64,000 bases of DNA from Saccharicrinis sp963665705 (GTDB lineage Bacteria > Bacteroidota > Bacteroidia > Bacteroidales > Marinilabiliaceae): positions 1,116,001 to 1,180,000 of the forward strand of contig OY762448.1 in NCBI GenBank assembly GCA_963665705.1. The letters run 5' to 3'. Positions 44,729 to 53,226 of the stretch are shown here, one piece after another. Below the pieces are notes generated by a model. That model saw only the letters and a list, made by a program, of their open reading frames with translations, was not told the origin of the DNA and made no database searches. Made by a program: the position numbers and the translations under genes. The stretch's first letter is position 1. Every line of letters starts with the position of its first letter.

Positions 44729-45925
44729 TTATAATTTCACCTTAATAGCTGCACTGGCTGTATTTGCTTTTTCTCTGGCTTCTTCCACCGAATTAGCTCT
44801 GGCCAGACAAACGCCCATTCTTCTTTCTCCTTCAACCTCTGGTTTACCAAATAAACGTAATTGAGTGTCAGGGACAGCTAAAGCTTGTTCTAAACCAGTA
44901 AATTGAACCTGTTTAGAATGGCCTTCTACCATAATAACGCTACTGGCTGCTGGGGCATGTTGCACGATATTAGGAATAGGTAAACCAAGAATTGCTCTCA
45001 CATGTAACGCAAATTCACTTAAATCCTGTGAAATCATTGTTACCATACCAGTATCATGCGGGCGAGGGGATAATTCACTAAAATAGACTGCGTCTCCTTT
45101 TATAAAGAATTCAACGCCAAATAATCCTCTGCCGCCAAGAGCTTTTACTACTTTTTCTGCAATGTATTGTGCATCAGTCAAGGCTTTTTCACTCATGGCC
45201 TGTGGTTGCCACGATTCTTGATAATCCCCACCTTCTTGTCTGTGGCCTATTGGAGCACAAAACGATACTCCATCGATATGACTGATAGTTAATAATGTAA
45301 TCTCATAATCAAAATCCACGAATCCTTCCACAATTACTCTATCGCTGTTTCCTCGTGCTCCCTCTAAGGCGTAATTCCAGGCATAATCTATATCAGCATC
45401 GCTTTTTACAACACTTTGTCCCTTACCAGAAGAACTCATTATCGGTTTAACAACACAAGGGCAACCAATCTCTTTAATAGCCTTTTCAAATTCTTCTTTT
45501 GTTCCTGCAAATTTATAAGGTGAAGTTTTTAAACCTAAATCTTCAGCGGCTAAAGTCCTGATACCTTCGCGGTTCATTGTTAATTTTGTAGCATTAGCTG
45601 TTGGAATCACATTAAAACCTTCTTTTTCAAGGTTTAATAATGTGTCAGTAGCAATGGCTTCAACCTCAGGAATAATATAATCAGGTTTTTCTTTGCGTAT
45701 GATTTTTGCTAAGGCGTCTCCGTCAAGCATAGATACTATATAGCTTTTGTGTGCAACTTGCATTGCCGGAGCATTTTCATATTTGTCAATAGCAATAACT
45801 TCAACTCCGTAGCGCTGAAATTCAATAACTACTTCTTTTCCTAATTCTCCTGATCCTAACATAATAACTTTAGTTGCAGTAGGAGATAAAGGTGTGCCAA
45901 TTGAGGTATGTGATACAGTGTTCAT
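44729..45925 (-). CDS. purT: Formate-dependent phosphoribosylglycinamide formyltransferase
   Basis: 398 residues of the ATP-grasp fold. PurT makes formyl-GAR from GAR, ATP and formate in purine synthesis, bypassing folate. The N-terminal Rossmann-like part has IMLGSGELGKEVVIE. The ATP-grasp region carries CVVKPIMSSSGKGQS, and VEFFIKGDAVYFSELSPRPHD contains the metal-binding acids. The C-terminus with GRPEVEGERRMGV-type sequence (GKPEVEGERRMGVC) is as in the family. Free formate use fits a fermenting or anaerobic lifestyle (inference). It is monocistronic. Confidence 0.96.
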   Translation of the reverse strand: MNTVSHTSIGTPLSPTATKVIMLGSGELGKEVVIEFQRYGVEVIAIDKYENAPAMQVAHKSYIVSMLDGDALAKIIRKEKPDYIIPEVEAIATDTLLNLEKEGFNVIPTANATKLTMNREGIRTLAAEDLGLKTSPYKFAGTKEEFEKAIKEIGCPCVVKPIMSSSGKGQSVVKSDADIDYAWNYALEGARGNSDRVIVEGFVDFDYEITLLTISHIDGVSFCAPIGHRQEGGDYQESWQPQAMSEKALTDAQYIAEKVVKALGGRGLFGVEFFIKGDAVYFSELSPRPHDTGMVTMISQDLSEFALHVRAILGLPIPNIVQHAPAASSVIMVEGHSKQVQFTGLEQALAVPDTQLRLFGKPEVEGERRMGVCLARANSVEEAREKANTASAAIKVKL

Positions 45926-46048
45926 TGTAAATTGGTGAATTGTTTGAATTTTAGATTAGTAAGAAATAATTAGGTGATATTGTAATTATTTATATTAGAC
46001 TAATCTAGAATAAATTAAAGGCACAAAAATAGCTTTAATATTTTAACC

Positions 46049-46082
46049 AAAAAAGCTCGGATTAATTTAATTAATCCGAGCT
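46049..46082 (-). terminator. Intrinsic terminator of dps
   Basis: Perfect 12-bp stem (46071-46082 with 46054-46065), 5-nt loop, followed on the minus strand by six U residues. It is 26 bases past the dps stop. Confidence 0.9.
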
Positions 46083-46107
46083 GGCAAAGACAATTTGGTA
46101 TTCTATT

Positions 46108-46575
46108 TTATTTAAGATATGAATTCAGCATCCATAATGTTTTTTCTGTTTCTGATATATAATCGCTCATTAAACTAACCGTTCCTTCGTCATTAGCATC
46201 GCTTGCTAACGATAATATTTCTCTTTCAATCTGTATTAAGGTTGAAAAATTTTCAACAATGACAGCGACTGCATCAATACCATTATTAATTCCTTTTGAT
46301 TCCTTAATTGAAGAAGTAGTAAGGTAATCACTGAATGTATGAAGTGGTTCTGATTCCAGAGTTAAAATTCGTTCTGCAACTTCATCTATTTTTAGAACCG
46401 CATCATCATAGTATTCTTCAAATTTTGCATGTAGTTCAAAAAAGTCTCGTCCTTTAATGTTCCAATGGAAACCTCTAAGGTTTTGATAAAATAATTGATA
46501 ATTGGCTAATAGAATATTTAATTTATCAGCTAGTACTTTTACTTTTTCTTGTTCTAATCCTATTAAATTTTTCAT
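46108..46575 (-). CDS. dps: Dps family DNA-binding ferritin-like protein
   Basis: 155 residues, the usual Dps size. The intersubunit ferroxidase ligands are present: HWNIKG in helix A, and HAKFEEYYDDAVLKIDEVAERI with the His/Glu/Asp set in helix B. The N-terminus is short, with a few lysines. Dps forms a 12-subunit shell that stores iron, consumes peroxide and protects DNA in stress. On the minus strand CATCTTTG, one base off the consensus, is ~50 bases upstream. The IS element begins about 200 bases upstream of its start, leaving this promoter intact. Confidence 0.93.
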   Translation of the reverse strand: MKNLIGLEQEKVKVLADKLNILLANYQLFYQNLRGFHWNIKGRDFFELHAKFEEYYDDAVLKIDEVAERILTLESEPLHTFSDYLTTSSIKESKGINNGIDAVAVIVENFSTLIQIEREILSLASDANDEGTVSLMSDYISETEKTLWMLNSYLK

Positions 46576-46777
46576 ATGCTTATATTTTATTTTTGTTTCT
46601 GTTTTAATTTCTAATTCAAAGATGCGGCATTAAGGTGTATAAATCAAATCGATTGTGTATATGTAAATATAGATAGAAATTATAAAAATTGATAATCAGG
46701 TTTATATGACTTAGGTGGGGTTTTAATTATGATGGTTGTTCTTTATATTGGTTTTATGAGTATTTATATTATATAAC
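46576..46777. other. dps upstream region bordering the IS insertion
   Basis: About 200 bases with no ORF. It carries the dps leader and a near-consensus box (CATCTTTG read from 46626 down), then AT-rich sequence up to the left target duplication (46768-46777). Confidence 0.5.
46768..46777. repeat. Left target-site duplication of the IS4 element
   Basis: ATTATATAAC; the first nine bases match the right copy at 48360-48368 exactly, and the tenth differs. A 9-10 bp duplication is within the IS4-family range and marks a fairly recent transposition. Confidence 0.7.
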
Positions 46778-48359
46778 TGATATTTCCCAAGAGAGTTAAA
46801 ATATTGAAAATCAGATAAAAAGAAGCATGGTTTATTTTGTTAATCCATTAAATATCAGTAATTTAATGGTACTACATTAAAAAAACAAAACCATGCTTCA
46901 GAATAAAAGTACAAAAGTTTTTTCAGAGACAAACAGCTTTTTTACTTCAAGTGAAAAAGGAATTTACAGAATTATGGAACTATACCGGTCATTAAATTTA
47001 AACCGTTTAGATTTTGGTGTTGGTCACATGCCCCAATCCATTTTCCGCAAAGGTGATTTATTATTGGCGATGTTATTGTTTCCTCTTTACTCGTTATCCA
47101 ATGTATATAGGTATACCAAACATCCATTGTCACAAAGTATAGAAGCCAGCAAAAATACTTTTTACAGGCTTAAGAACGATTACAATATCAATTGGAGAAA
47201 CCTTCTTTCCAAATGCAACAACAAGTTGTTAAAACACACAGAGAGTTCAGTATCTGCGAACAATGCACAGGAAAAGTGCCTGATAATAGATGATACGGAT
47301 TTTGAAAAGTCAACATATAAAACAGAACATGTAGGCAAGATATGGTCGCATGTAAAACATGGCAGGTTTTGGGGTTTTAAAGGTTTGTTCCTGGGCTATT
47401 GGGACGGCAAGAGCTTTTTCTCGTTAGACTTTAGCCTTCATAAAGAAAGGGGAAAAAATGAGAAAACACCATATGGGCTGAATGCCAAACAGAGAAAAGC
47501 ACAATACACAAAGAAACGAGATAGAAAATCTGCTGGTTTTTCACGAGAGAAAGAACTAACAAATGATAAAATATCAACGGCTATTTCTATGATCAAAAGG
47601 GCTGTCAAACAAAAGGTAGAAGTGCAATATGTTTTGATGGACAGTTGGTTCTTTTGTGAATCAATATTAAAGTCTGTTTTGTCACTAAAAGCCAAGGTAG
47701 ATGTAGTCGGTATGATAAAAATGGCCAAGGCGAAATACATCTTCAAGGGAGACGAGTATACAGCAAAAGAGCTTGCTCAACTCCTCAAGCGTAGAAAAAA
47801 GGTAAAACGAGAAAAAGCCTTGAACCTGTTTTGTGCCGAAGTACTAGTAGAGTATAAATCAATACCGTTAAAGCTGTATTTCTGCAAAAATAGCAAACGG
47901 GGCAAGTGGCACCTGCTCGCTTCAACAAACACAAAACTCGGTATCCTAAAGGCTTATGAAATATACAGTATCAGATGGAGCATCGAAGTATTTTTCAAAG
48001 AATCGAAGCAATATTTTGGCTTAGGGAAATCAAAATCCCAAGACTTTGATGCTCAGATAGCAGATATCTCATTAGCTATGATCGAATACAATGTATTTAG
48101 TTTGGCAAAAAGGTACGATGCATATGAATCAATGGGCGGACTGTTTGAACATGTATGTGACAAAGCCAATGAACTTACTATATCTATGAGGATATGGGGT
48201 TTTATATTGCAACTACTGCAAGTAATCGCCGAGTTTATCGATGGTGATTTTAATGAGTTAGTTACCAATGTAATAAAAAACAAGCCTGAGGATAATAAAA
48301 TCTTCAGGCTAATAGAAATGCAGCTTGCAGAAGCAGCTTAATAGACATGGGAAATGTAA
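46778..48359 (+). mobile_element. Complete IS4-family insertion sequence, about 1.58 kb
   Basis: One transposase gene is flanked by imperfect terminal inverted repeats. The left end, from 46778, reads TGATATTTCCCAAGAG; the right end, read inward from 48359, gives TTACATTTCCCATGTC. Fifteen of the first 22 positions match, with ATTTCCCA identical. Flanking copies of ATTATATAA give a target duplication. Size and layout are normal for the family. It sits between dps and the methyltransferase gene and breaks neither. The exact left end could be 46777 if the duplication is 9 bases. Confidence 0.88.
46893..48341 (+). CDS. IS4 family transposase
   Basis: 482 residues, RNase-H-fold DDE recombinase. 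The first catalytic Asp lies in LIIDDTDFEK (133-134), and the second is Asp250 in VLMDSWFF. The YREK signature Y-x2-R-x3-E-x6-K is exact at Y358, R361, E365 and K372, giving the catalytic Glu365. All catalytic residues are present and the frame is intact, so the element may be active. Its GC content and codon choice look slightly higher than in neighbouring genes (by eye). It starts at an ATG ~115 bases inside the left end; the stop is 18 bases from the right end. Confidence 0.93.
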   Translation: MLQNKSTKVFSETNSFFTSSEKGIYRIMELYRSLNLNRLDFGVGHMPQSIFRKGDLLLAMLLFPLYSLSNVYRYTKHPLSQSIEASKNTFYRLKNDYNINWRNLLSKCNNKLLKHTESSVSANNAQEKCLIIDDTDFEKSTYKTEHVGKIWSHVKHGRFWGFKGLFLGYWDGKSFFSLDFSLHKERGKNEKTPYGLNAKQRKAQYTKKRDRKSAGFSREKELTNDKISTAISMIKRAVKQKVEVQYVLMDSWFFCESILKSVLSLKAKVDVVGMIKMAKAKYIFKGDEYTAKELAQLLKRRKKVKREKALNLFCAEVLVEYKSIPLKLYFCKNSKRGKWHLLASTNTKLGILKAYEIYSIRWSIEVFFKESKQYFGLGKSKSQDFDAQIADISLAMIEYNVFSLAKRYDAYESMGGLFEHVCDKANELTISMRIWGFILQLLQVIAEFIDGDFNELVTNVIKNKPEDNKIFRLIEMQLAEAA

Positions 48360-48369
48360 ATTATATAAA
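48360..48369. repeat. Right target-site duplication of the IS4 element
   Basis: ATTATATAAA; nine of ten bases match the left copy at 46768-46777. Confidence 0.7.
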
Positions 48370-48500
48370 ACGAGCCATGAGAAAGTTTTTTATACACAAC
48401 ATGACTAAAATGGTGAGTTTCATGTGATACATAAAGGGAAACTTAAACCCATAGAAAATCATATTGTCACATCGCAATTAATAGTAGTTGTGGTAATTAT

Positions 48501-48508
48501 TATATTTG
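48501..48508 (+). promoter_or_regulatory. -7 element of the methyltransferase gene
   Basis: TATATTTG then CA is an exact TAnnTTTG match. It overlaps a TTG at 48506 that could otherwise be read as a start and points to the GTG at 48521. Confidence 0.6.
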
Positions 48509-48520
48509 CATAAAAAAACA

Positions 48521-49312
48521 GTGAATTGGTTTCAGGTAAGAGCGTATTTAAAGTATAAAAGAAACGCTAAGTATAAAAAAGGTCATCGTATTCATCCTCC
48601 TTTTGCTTTTGATTTAGTGCGTCATGATTTCTATGACAAGCATTCTTATTATCATTTTGATGTAATAAATACAGTTCGAAAGAATTTACTTCAAACCGAA
48701 GAAAAAGTTGAAGTTGTTGATTTGGGTGCGGGTTCAAAGAAGTTTTCTAATCCTATACGAAAGGTAAGTAGTTTAGTGAAATATAATGCTACTCCTCAAT
48801 TACAAGGAGAATTAATATCGAGATTAATTACTCGCTTTAAGCCTGATAATATTGTTGAACTAGGAACTTCGTTGGGTTTAGGAACACTTTACTTGGCTAT
48901 GCCAAACTCCTTGGCAACAGTTTATTCTATCGAAGGATGTCCTAATATATCTGCCATTGCAAATCAAACGATTAATGCTGCCAAAGTAAAAAATATAACA
49001 TTGTTAAATGGAAGTTTTAATGTTGAGTTACCTAAGATTTTAGATGCTTTACATGAGGTTGATATGGTTTATTTTGATGGTCATCATAACTATGAGGCCA
49101 CGATTAACTATTTTCAGATGTGTTTAAAAAAAGCTTCTGACTCTGCGTTATTTATATTTGATGATATTCATTGGTCAGAAGGAATGGAAAAAGCCTGGAA
49201 TGAGATCGTGGCTAACGAAAATGTTTCCATATCGTTTGATTTATTTAGGTTTGGTATAGTTATTATAAATAAAGATGTAGAAAAACAGCATTATATTGTA
49301 AAGTGGCCTTAA
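48521..49312 (+). CDS. Class I SAM-dependent methyltransferase (GTG start)
   Basis: 263 residues from GTG at 48521. A TAA closes the frame 12 bases before the only other start (TTG 48506), which lies in the promoter. The N-terminus holds the Bacteroidota motif KGHRIHPPFAFDLV. The Rossmann core has IVELGTSLGLGTLYLA as the SAM-binding loop, VYSIEGCPN as the acidic strand end, MVYFDGHHNYEATINYF, and LFIFDDIHWSEGMEKAW. The last two resemble catechol or sugar O-methyltransferases that use a metal. The substrate is unknown. The transcript would have a leader of only a few bases. Confidence 0.82.
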   Translation: MNWFQVRAYLKYKRNAKYKKGHRIHPPFAFDLVRHDFYDKHSYYHFDVINTVRKNLLQTEEKVEVVDLGAGSKKFSNPIRKVSSLVKYNATPQLQGELISRLITRFKPDNIVELGTSLGLGTLYLAMPNSLATVYSIEGCPNISAIANQTINAAKVKNITLLNGSFNVELPKILDALHEVDMVYFDGHHNYEATINYFQMCLKKASDSALFIFDDIHWSEGMEKAWNEIVANENVSISFDLFRFGIVIINKDVEKQHYIVKWP

Positions 49313-49352
49313 TAATACTAATGTAAGTTCATGGAAAGCATAGTAAAAAAAT

Positions 49353-49360
49353 TATCTTTG
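49353..49360 (+). promoter_or_regulatory. -7 element of the ABC ATPase gene
   Basis: TATCTTTG, an exact TAnnTTTG match 21 bases before the ATG at 49382. Confidence 0.6.
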
Positions 49361-49381
49361 TTTAAACCAAGTTTGTAAACT

Positions 49382-50095
49382 ATGTCCGAAAAAGTAATTG
49401 AAATAAAGGGGATTACAAAATTTTATCAAGTAGGAACTCAGGTTGTAAAGGCATTGAGAGGTGTTGATTTGAAAATTGATAAGGGAGAATATGTTGCAAT
49501 TATGGGACCATCGGGTTCGGGTAAATCTACTTTAATGAATGTAATTGGAGCTTTAGATTCACCAACAGGAGGTAATTATGTTTTAAATGGAACAGATGTG
49601 AGTCACTTAACAGATGATCAATTGGCTGATATCAGAAACAAAGAAATAGGATTTGTATTTCAAACTTTTAACCTTTTACCTCGATATTCTGCTATTGAAA
49701 ACACAATGTTACCTTTAATTTATGCAGGTATTTCGAAACAAGAAAGGCTGAAAAGAGGAGAGGAGGCTATTCAAAAAGTGGGTTTGGAGGATAGAGCAAT
49801 GCATAAACCAAATGAATTATCAGGAGGTCAGAGGCAGCGAGTTGCAGTAGCTAGAGCTTTAATAAATAATCCATCCATCATATTAGCCGATGAGCCTACT
49901 GGGAATCTTGATTCCAAAACTTCAGTTGATATAATGCAACTTTTTGAAAATATTCATGCAATGGGAAATACAATAATCCTGGTAACTCATGAAGAAGAAA
50001 TAGCACAGCATGCTCATAGAATTATCAGATTAAAAGATGGTTTAGTAGAATTCGATGTCATAAATGAAAATGTTTTAATTACACAACATTCATAA
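49382..50095 (+). CDS. ABC transporter ATP-binding protein, LolD/MacB type
   Basis: 237 residues, one complete nucleotide-binding domain: Walker A GPSGSGKST, Q-loop FVFQTFNLLPRYSA, signature LSGGQRQRV, Walker B ILADEPTGNLD, and H-loop LVTHEE. The FQTFNLLP and DEPTGNLDSKT forms define the LolD/MacB/FtsE group, which works with FtsX-like permeases in lipoprotein sorting or efflux. No permease gene is adjacent, so its partner lies elsewhere. The ~10 residues after LKDGLVEFD are unrelated to the family core. Confidence 0.92.
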   Translation: MSEKVIEIKGITKFYQVGTQVVKALRGVDLKIDKGEYVAIMGPSGSGKSTLMNVIGALDSPTGGNYVLNGTDVSHLTDDQLADIRNKEIGFVFQTFNLLPRYSAIENTMLPLIYAGISKQERLKRGEEAIQKVGLEDRAMHKPNELSGGQRQRVAVARALINNPSIILADEPTGNLDSKTSVDIMQLFENIHAMGNTIILVTHEEEIAQHAHRIIRLKDGLVEFDVINENVLITQHS

Positions 50096-50166
50096 TCAGT
50101 TTAGAACCATTTTTGATTAGAAGTGTTTCATGACCAGAGGTTAAAATAAAACAAAAAAAAGAGTAA

Positions 50167-50727
50167 ATGGCGAAAAGCGTTGTATATACAAGAACAGGAG
50201 ATAGAGGAAGGACTAGTTTAATTGGAGGCACCAGAGTTCCTAAGAATGATGTTAGACTAGAGGCTTATGGTACTGTTGATGAATTAAATAGTTTTATTGG
50301 CATGATAAGGTCTTTTGATATTGATGAGCAAAGTAAGGAGCAACTGATTGATATTCAGAAAAGACTTTTTGAAGTAGGTGCTTATCTGGCCACAGATACA
50401 AATGTGGCTGATTTGCGAGATAAAATGCAGTATGATGATACTGTAATTGAAACTTTAGAAGCAGCAATGGATAAAATGGAAGATGAGTTGCCTCCTTTAA
50501 AGTATTTTGTATTACCAGGAGGTAATCCTTGTGTTAGTTATTGTCATATTTCACGAACAATTTGTAGGAGAGCAGAAAGACGAATATTAGAAATGGGTGA
50601 AACAATGGACTTAAATGCCTGGGTGGTTCGATATGTTAATCGCTTGTCTGATTATTTGTTTGTTTTATCGCGTCATTTGTCAAAACATTTTAATACAAAT
50701 GAAATTCCTTGGGTTCCCGAGTTGTAA
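50167..50727 (+). CDS. Cob(I)yrinic acid a,c-diamide adenosyltransferase, PduO type
   Basis: 186 residues. The N-terminal ATP-binding motif is YTRTGDRGRTSLIGG, followed by RLEAYGTVDELNSFIG; the C-terminal active-site helix is CHISRTICRRAERR, then YVNRLSDYLFVLSR. PduO-type enzymes transfer the adenosyl group of ATP to cob(I)alamin to make coenzyme B12. The presence implies B12-dependent enzymes elsewhere in the genome, such as methylmalonyl-CoA mutase (inference). The gene lies 71 bases after the ABC ATPase and may share its transcript. Confidence 0.93.
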   Translation: MAKSVVYTRTGDRGRTSLIGGTRVPKNDVRLEAYGTVDELNSFIGMIRSFDIDEQSKEQLIDIQKRLFEVGAYLATDTNVADLRDKMQYDDTVIETLEAAMDKMEDELPPLKYFVLPGGNPCVSYCHISRTICRRAERRILEMGETMDLNAWVVRYVNRLSDYLFVLSRHLSKHFNTNEIPWVPEL

Positions 50728-50804
50728 GTCTTTAGTTTTTTTTTATATTCGCAAAAAATAAGAGATAAATAATAAACAAACTATAATAGTTAAATTTTCA
50801 GGGT

Positions 50805-51026
50805 ATGTATTGGACACTAGAATTAGCATCTAAATTAGAAGATGCTCCCTGGCCTGCTTCTAAGGATGAATTAATCGATTTTGCGATTCGTTCGGGGGCA
50901 CCATTGGAAGTTATTGAAAATCTTCAGGAAATAGAGGATGAAGGGGATATTTACGAAAGTATCGAAGATATATGGCCTGATTATCCTAGTAAGGATGATT
51001 TTTTCTTTAACGAAGATGAGTATTAG
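50805..51026 (+). CDS. DUF2795 protein, very acidic
   Basis: 73 residues, no signal peptide. It contains LEDAPWPASKDELIDFAIRS and GAPLEVIENLQEIEDEGD, the conserved core of the DUF2795 family in Bacteroidota. The C-terminal half is strongly acidic (IYESIEDIWPDYPSKDD, ending NEDEY). The family has no known role to me; small size and acidity would fit a protein-binding or nucleic-acid-mimicking adaptor, but that is speculation. It has a terminator 24 bases after its stop and TTTATATTCGC (a TAnnTTTG-like box) before it. Confidence 0.85.
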   Translation: MYWTLELASKLEDAPWPASKDELIDFAIRSGAPLEVIENLQEIEDEGDIYESIEDIWPDYPSKDDFFFNEDEY

Positions 51027-51050
51027 TACTAGCCAGGGCTAAAGAGAAAG

Positions 51051-51081
51051 AAAGCTGTATTTGAATAATACAGCTTTTTTT
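51051..51081 (+). terminator. Intrinsic terminator of the DUF2795 gene
   Basis: 10-bp stem AAAGCTGTAT/ATACAGCTTT (51051-51060, 51068-51077) with a T tract to 51081. Confidence 0.88.
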
Positions 51082-51100
51082 ATGTTTTGAAGTTGATACT

Positions 51101-52687
51101 TTATGGATTTTCATAATCATCATAAGTATCATCTAAATTATATTCCGATTTATCTTCGCCTCTATCCAGTTCGGGTAGTTCTTTCCAAGTAAAAATATCT
51201 TTTTTACTTTTCGGTCTGAAAATATCCAGCCAATAGAAGCCTGATAGTCTAAGCTCTTCATCAGGAACCAGTAAGATTGGTGACATCTTTCCTGTAGGCG
51301 AAACTTGCATGTTGATTTTACTTACCATGCGTTCTTTTAAATAAATAATCATATTGCTACATTCAGCTTTATTTACACCTAAGGCATTTTCTTTATCCAT
51401 AGGGTAATAAATTGATTGCGCATTGCCATTTACATCAATTTTATATATTTCGTTATTTTTTATAAAACCAGTCATCGCAGAACCTTTAATTTGGTTATAG
51501 CGACCAGAATCCTCTTCAGAGATTATGAAAGCTCTATCTATTAAATCAACCTTATCCAGAACTTCATTTTTAGTGTACATTTTTATTTCATCAGAAGTAA
51601 GTTGATTACCCAATGACCACATGATTGGATCATAATAAAAAGTGTTTGTCGTGTCTCTTGAATCAAAAACCATAGAATCGCACCTTCCTTGCAAGTCGCT
51701 CCTGTAATATTGAACTTTTCTAAAGGCTTTAATTAACTTTTCATCGGGATTCTCTAAAGGAACAGCAACAAGTGTATCAGCATGTAGAAAAAGTGTATCT
51801 TCATTATAAATTTGCATTAAAACAGCATTTTTTGTTGTTAATGCATCTTGTGAAATTTCATTGTAAAATCCATAATCACCAGTAATAATAACATTGTTTG
51901 TTGTATCATGTAGCTCCATGCTATTAAATACTTCTCCAATACCTTTTTTTCTGTCGTAATGAATGGAATCTCCTTTTAATAGTTGTTTGCCATCAACATA
52001 AGCATTCTCTTTTAGTAATGCTATATCATTTTGTGTGTCGTAAAATCCCGATTCTGCATAAATCGTATTATCTTCACTTATAATAAATGTTGGTCCTTCT
52101 ATTGTGGCAACCTTAGTTAAGGTATGGTATTTTAAAGTGTCGGAAAACATGGTGTATTTAGGATTGTTGACAACAACACTATCTTTATAAAAAGCCATGT
52201 CTGAATCCGGATAATAGTATCCTGTTTTACTGGTAAGTGTATTGTCTTTATTTACAATCTTACCATTGTTAAAGTAATATGCAAAATTATTTTTTCTATC
52301 GTAATCAAGAAATTCAGTAGTTAATACAATGTCTTTATTAATCAGTTTTACATTTTCCCTAACCTCAGCTATACCTGTATTGCCGTAGTAATTTAATCGG
52401 TGACCGTATAGATGTAGTGTATCGTTTTGAATGATATGAATATTTCCAACAGCATTTAGCTTGTTTTCTTTTTCGTTAAGATAGGCTGTGTCACAAAACA
52501 TGGTTGCTGTTTCGTGCGTAAATTTTACATTTCCAATTAAAACATTAATGTCCTCTCCATATAAAGCCTTGTCTCCTTTTAGTACATCGGCATGTTTTAC
52601 ATTGATTTTCTTTTGGGCTTGAGTTGAAACAAAGCCCAAAAGGAATAGACATATGAATAATATTAAAATGCTTTTAAGAGTTCGCAT
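51101..52687 (-). CDS. OstA/LptA-like periplasmic LPS-transport family protein
   Basis: 528 residues. A signal peptide (ILILFICLFLLGFVSTQA) is followed by a long series of beta-strand repeats in the OstA/LptA jellyroll style: DINVLIGNVKFTHETATMFC, then LNAVGNIHIIQNDTLHLYG, then ATIEGPTFIISED. LptA-like domains bridge the periplasm in lipopolysaccharide export. This long form with a polar, acidic tail (ELDRGEDKSEYNLDDTYDDYE) is usual in Bacteroidota. It lies at the end of the chaperone cluster but has its own -7 box at 52726. LPS binding is inferred from the fold. Confidence 0.85.
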   Translation of the reverse strand: MRTLKSILILFICLFLLGFVSTQAQKKINVKHADVLKGDKALYGEDINVLIGNVKFTHETATMFCDTAYLNEKENKLNAVGNIHIIQNDTLHLYGHRLNYYGNTGIAEVRENVKLINKDIVLTTEFLDYDRKNNFAYYFNNGKIVNKDNTLTSKTGYYYPDSDMAFYKDSVVVNNPKYTMFSDTLKYHTLTKVATIEGPTFIISEDNTIYAESGFYDTQNDIALLKENAYVDGKQLLKGDSIHYDRKKGIGEVFNSMELHDTTNNVIITGDYGFYNEISQDALTTKNAVLMQIYNEDTLFLHADTLVAVPLENPDEKLIKAFRKVQYYRSDLQGRCDSMVFDSRDTTNTFYYDPIMWSLGNQLTSDEIKMYTKNEVLDKVDLIDRAFIISEEDSGRYNQIKGSAMTGFIKNNEIYKIDVNGNAQSIYYPMDKENALGVNKAECSNMIIYLKERMVSKINMQVSPTGKMSPILLVPDEELRLSGFYWLDIFRPKSKKDIFTWKELPELDRGEDKSEYNLDDTYDDYENP

Positions 52688-52725
52688 TATCAGAATGAAT
52701 TGCTGTTAAGAAATTTAACTGAGTT

Positions 52726-52733
52726 CAAAAATA
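52726..52733 (-). promoter_or_regulatory. -7 element of the OstA-like gene
   Basis: Reads TATTTTTG then AAC on the minus strand, an exact TAnnTTTG match 38 bases before the ATG. Confidence 0.6.
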
Positions 52734-52765
52734 GTAGTAAAAAGTATATATAGAAACCAGTAATG

Positions 52766-53185
52766 TTATTTGAAACTATTCTCTGGTAACTTATCCGAAT
52801 TAAACTTTGCAGCAGATGTTTCAAAACGAATTTTCCTTTTTAAATAGATTGTATCAGGCATTTGCTCTTTTCTTGGGTTAAATACAATTGTACTTTGTTC
52901 GTATTCATTAGCATCAATAACCATGCTAACTTTGTAACCCTTGGTAAAATATAATTCAAAAGTGCCTAGACTATCTGTTTGAAAATTGGATAAATCACTT
53001 GAGCTTTCATCTATATTAAGTTGGAAAAAGCATTGAGATTGAACAGAGGATTCTGAAATAGGAGATAATGTTTCATTATCTAAAATTATTGCTTTACCTG
53101 ATATATTATAAGCTTCTCTTATGCAAGAGATGCTTATAAATAAGGTTCCTATAATGCAAATGTATTTTATCCCAGTAGAAATCAT
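52766..53185 (-). CDS. Small lipoprotein, function unknown
   Basis: 139 residues. The signal peptide ends in a lipobox (LFISISC, Cys21), so the protein should be anchored in a membrane facing the periplasm. The body has SGKAIILDNETLSPISESSV and DSLGTFELYFTKGYKVSMVI, resembling the carboxypeptidase-regulatory-like beta fold (Gly-x-Phe/turn pattern), but no enzyme domain. The start codon lies 41 bases after the SurA-type gene and the OstA gene follows, so it sits inside the outer-membrane biogenesis cluster. A role as an accessory of the chaperones or the OstA protein is inference; I do not recognise the family. Confidence 0.75.
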   Translation of the reverse strand: MISTGIKYICIIGTLFISISCIREAYNISGKAIILDNETLSPISESSVQSQCFFQLNIDESSSDLSNFQTDSLGTFELYFTKGYKVSMVIDANEYEQSTIVFNPRKEQMPDTIYLKRKIRFETSAAKFNSDKLPENSFK

Positions 53186-53226
53186 CCTCCATTCTTCAAA
53201 AAGCCCTTACAAAATAGTTAAAAAAA

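Noticed and set aside
47438..47746. Open frame antisense to the transposase
   Set aside because: Shadow frame; an IS4 element normally has one gene, and the translation has no family features.
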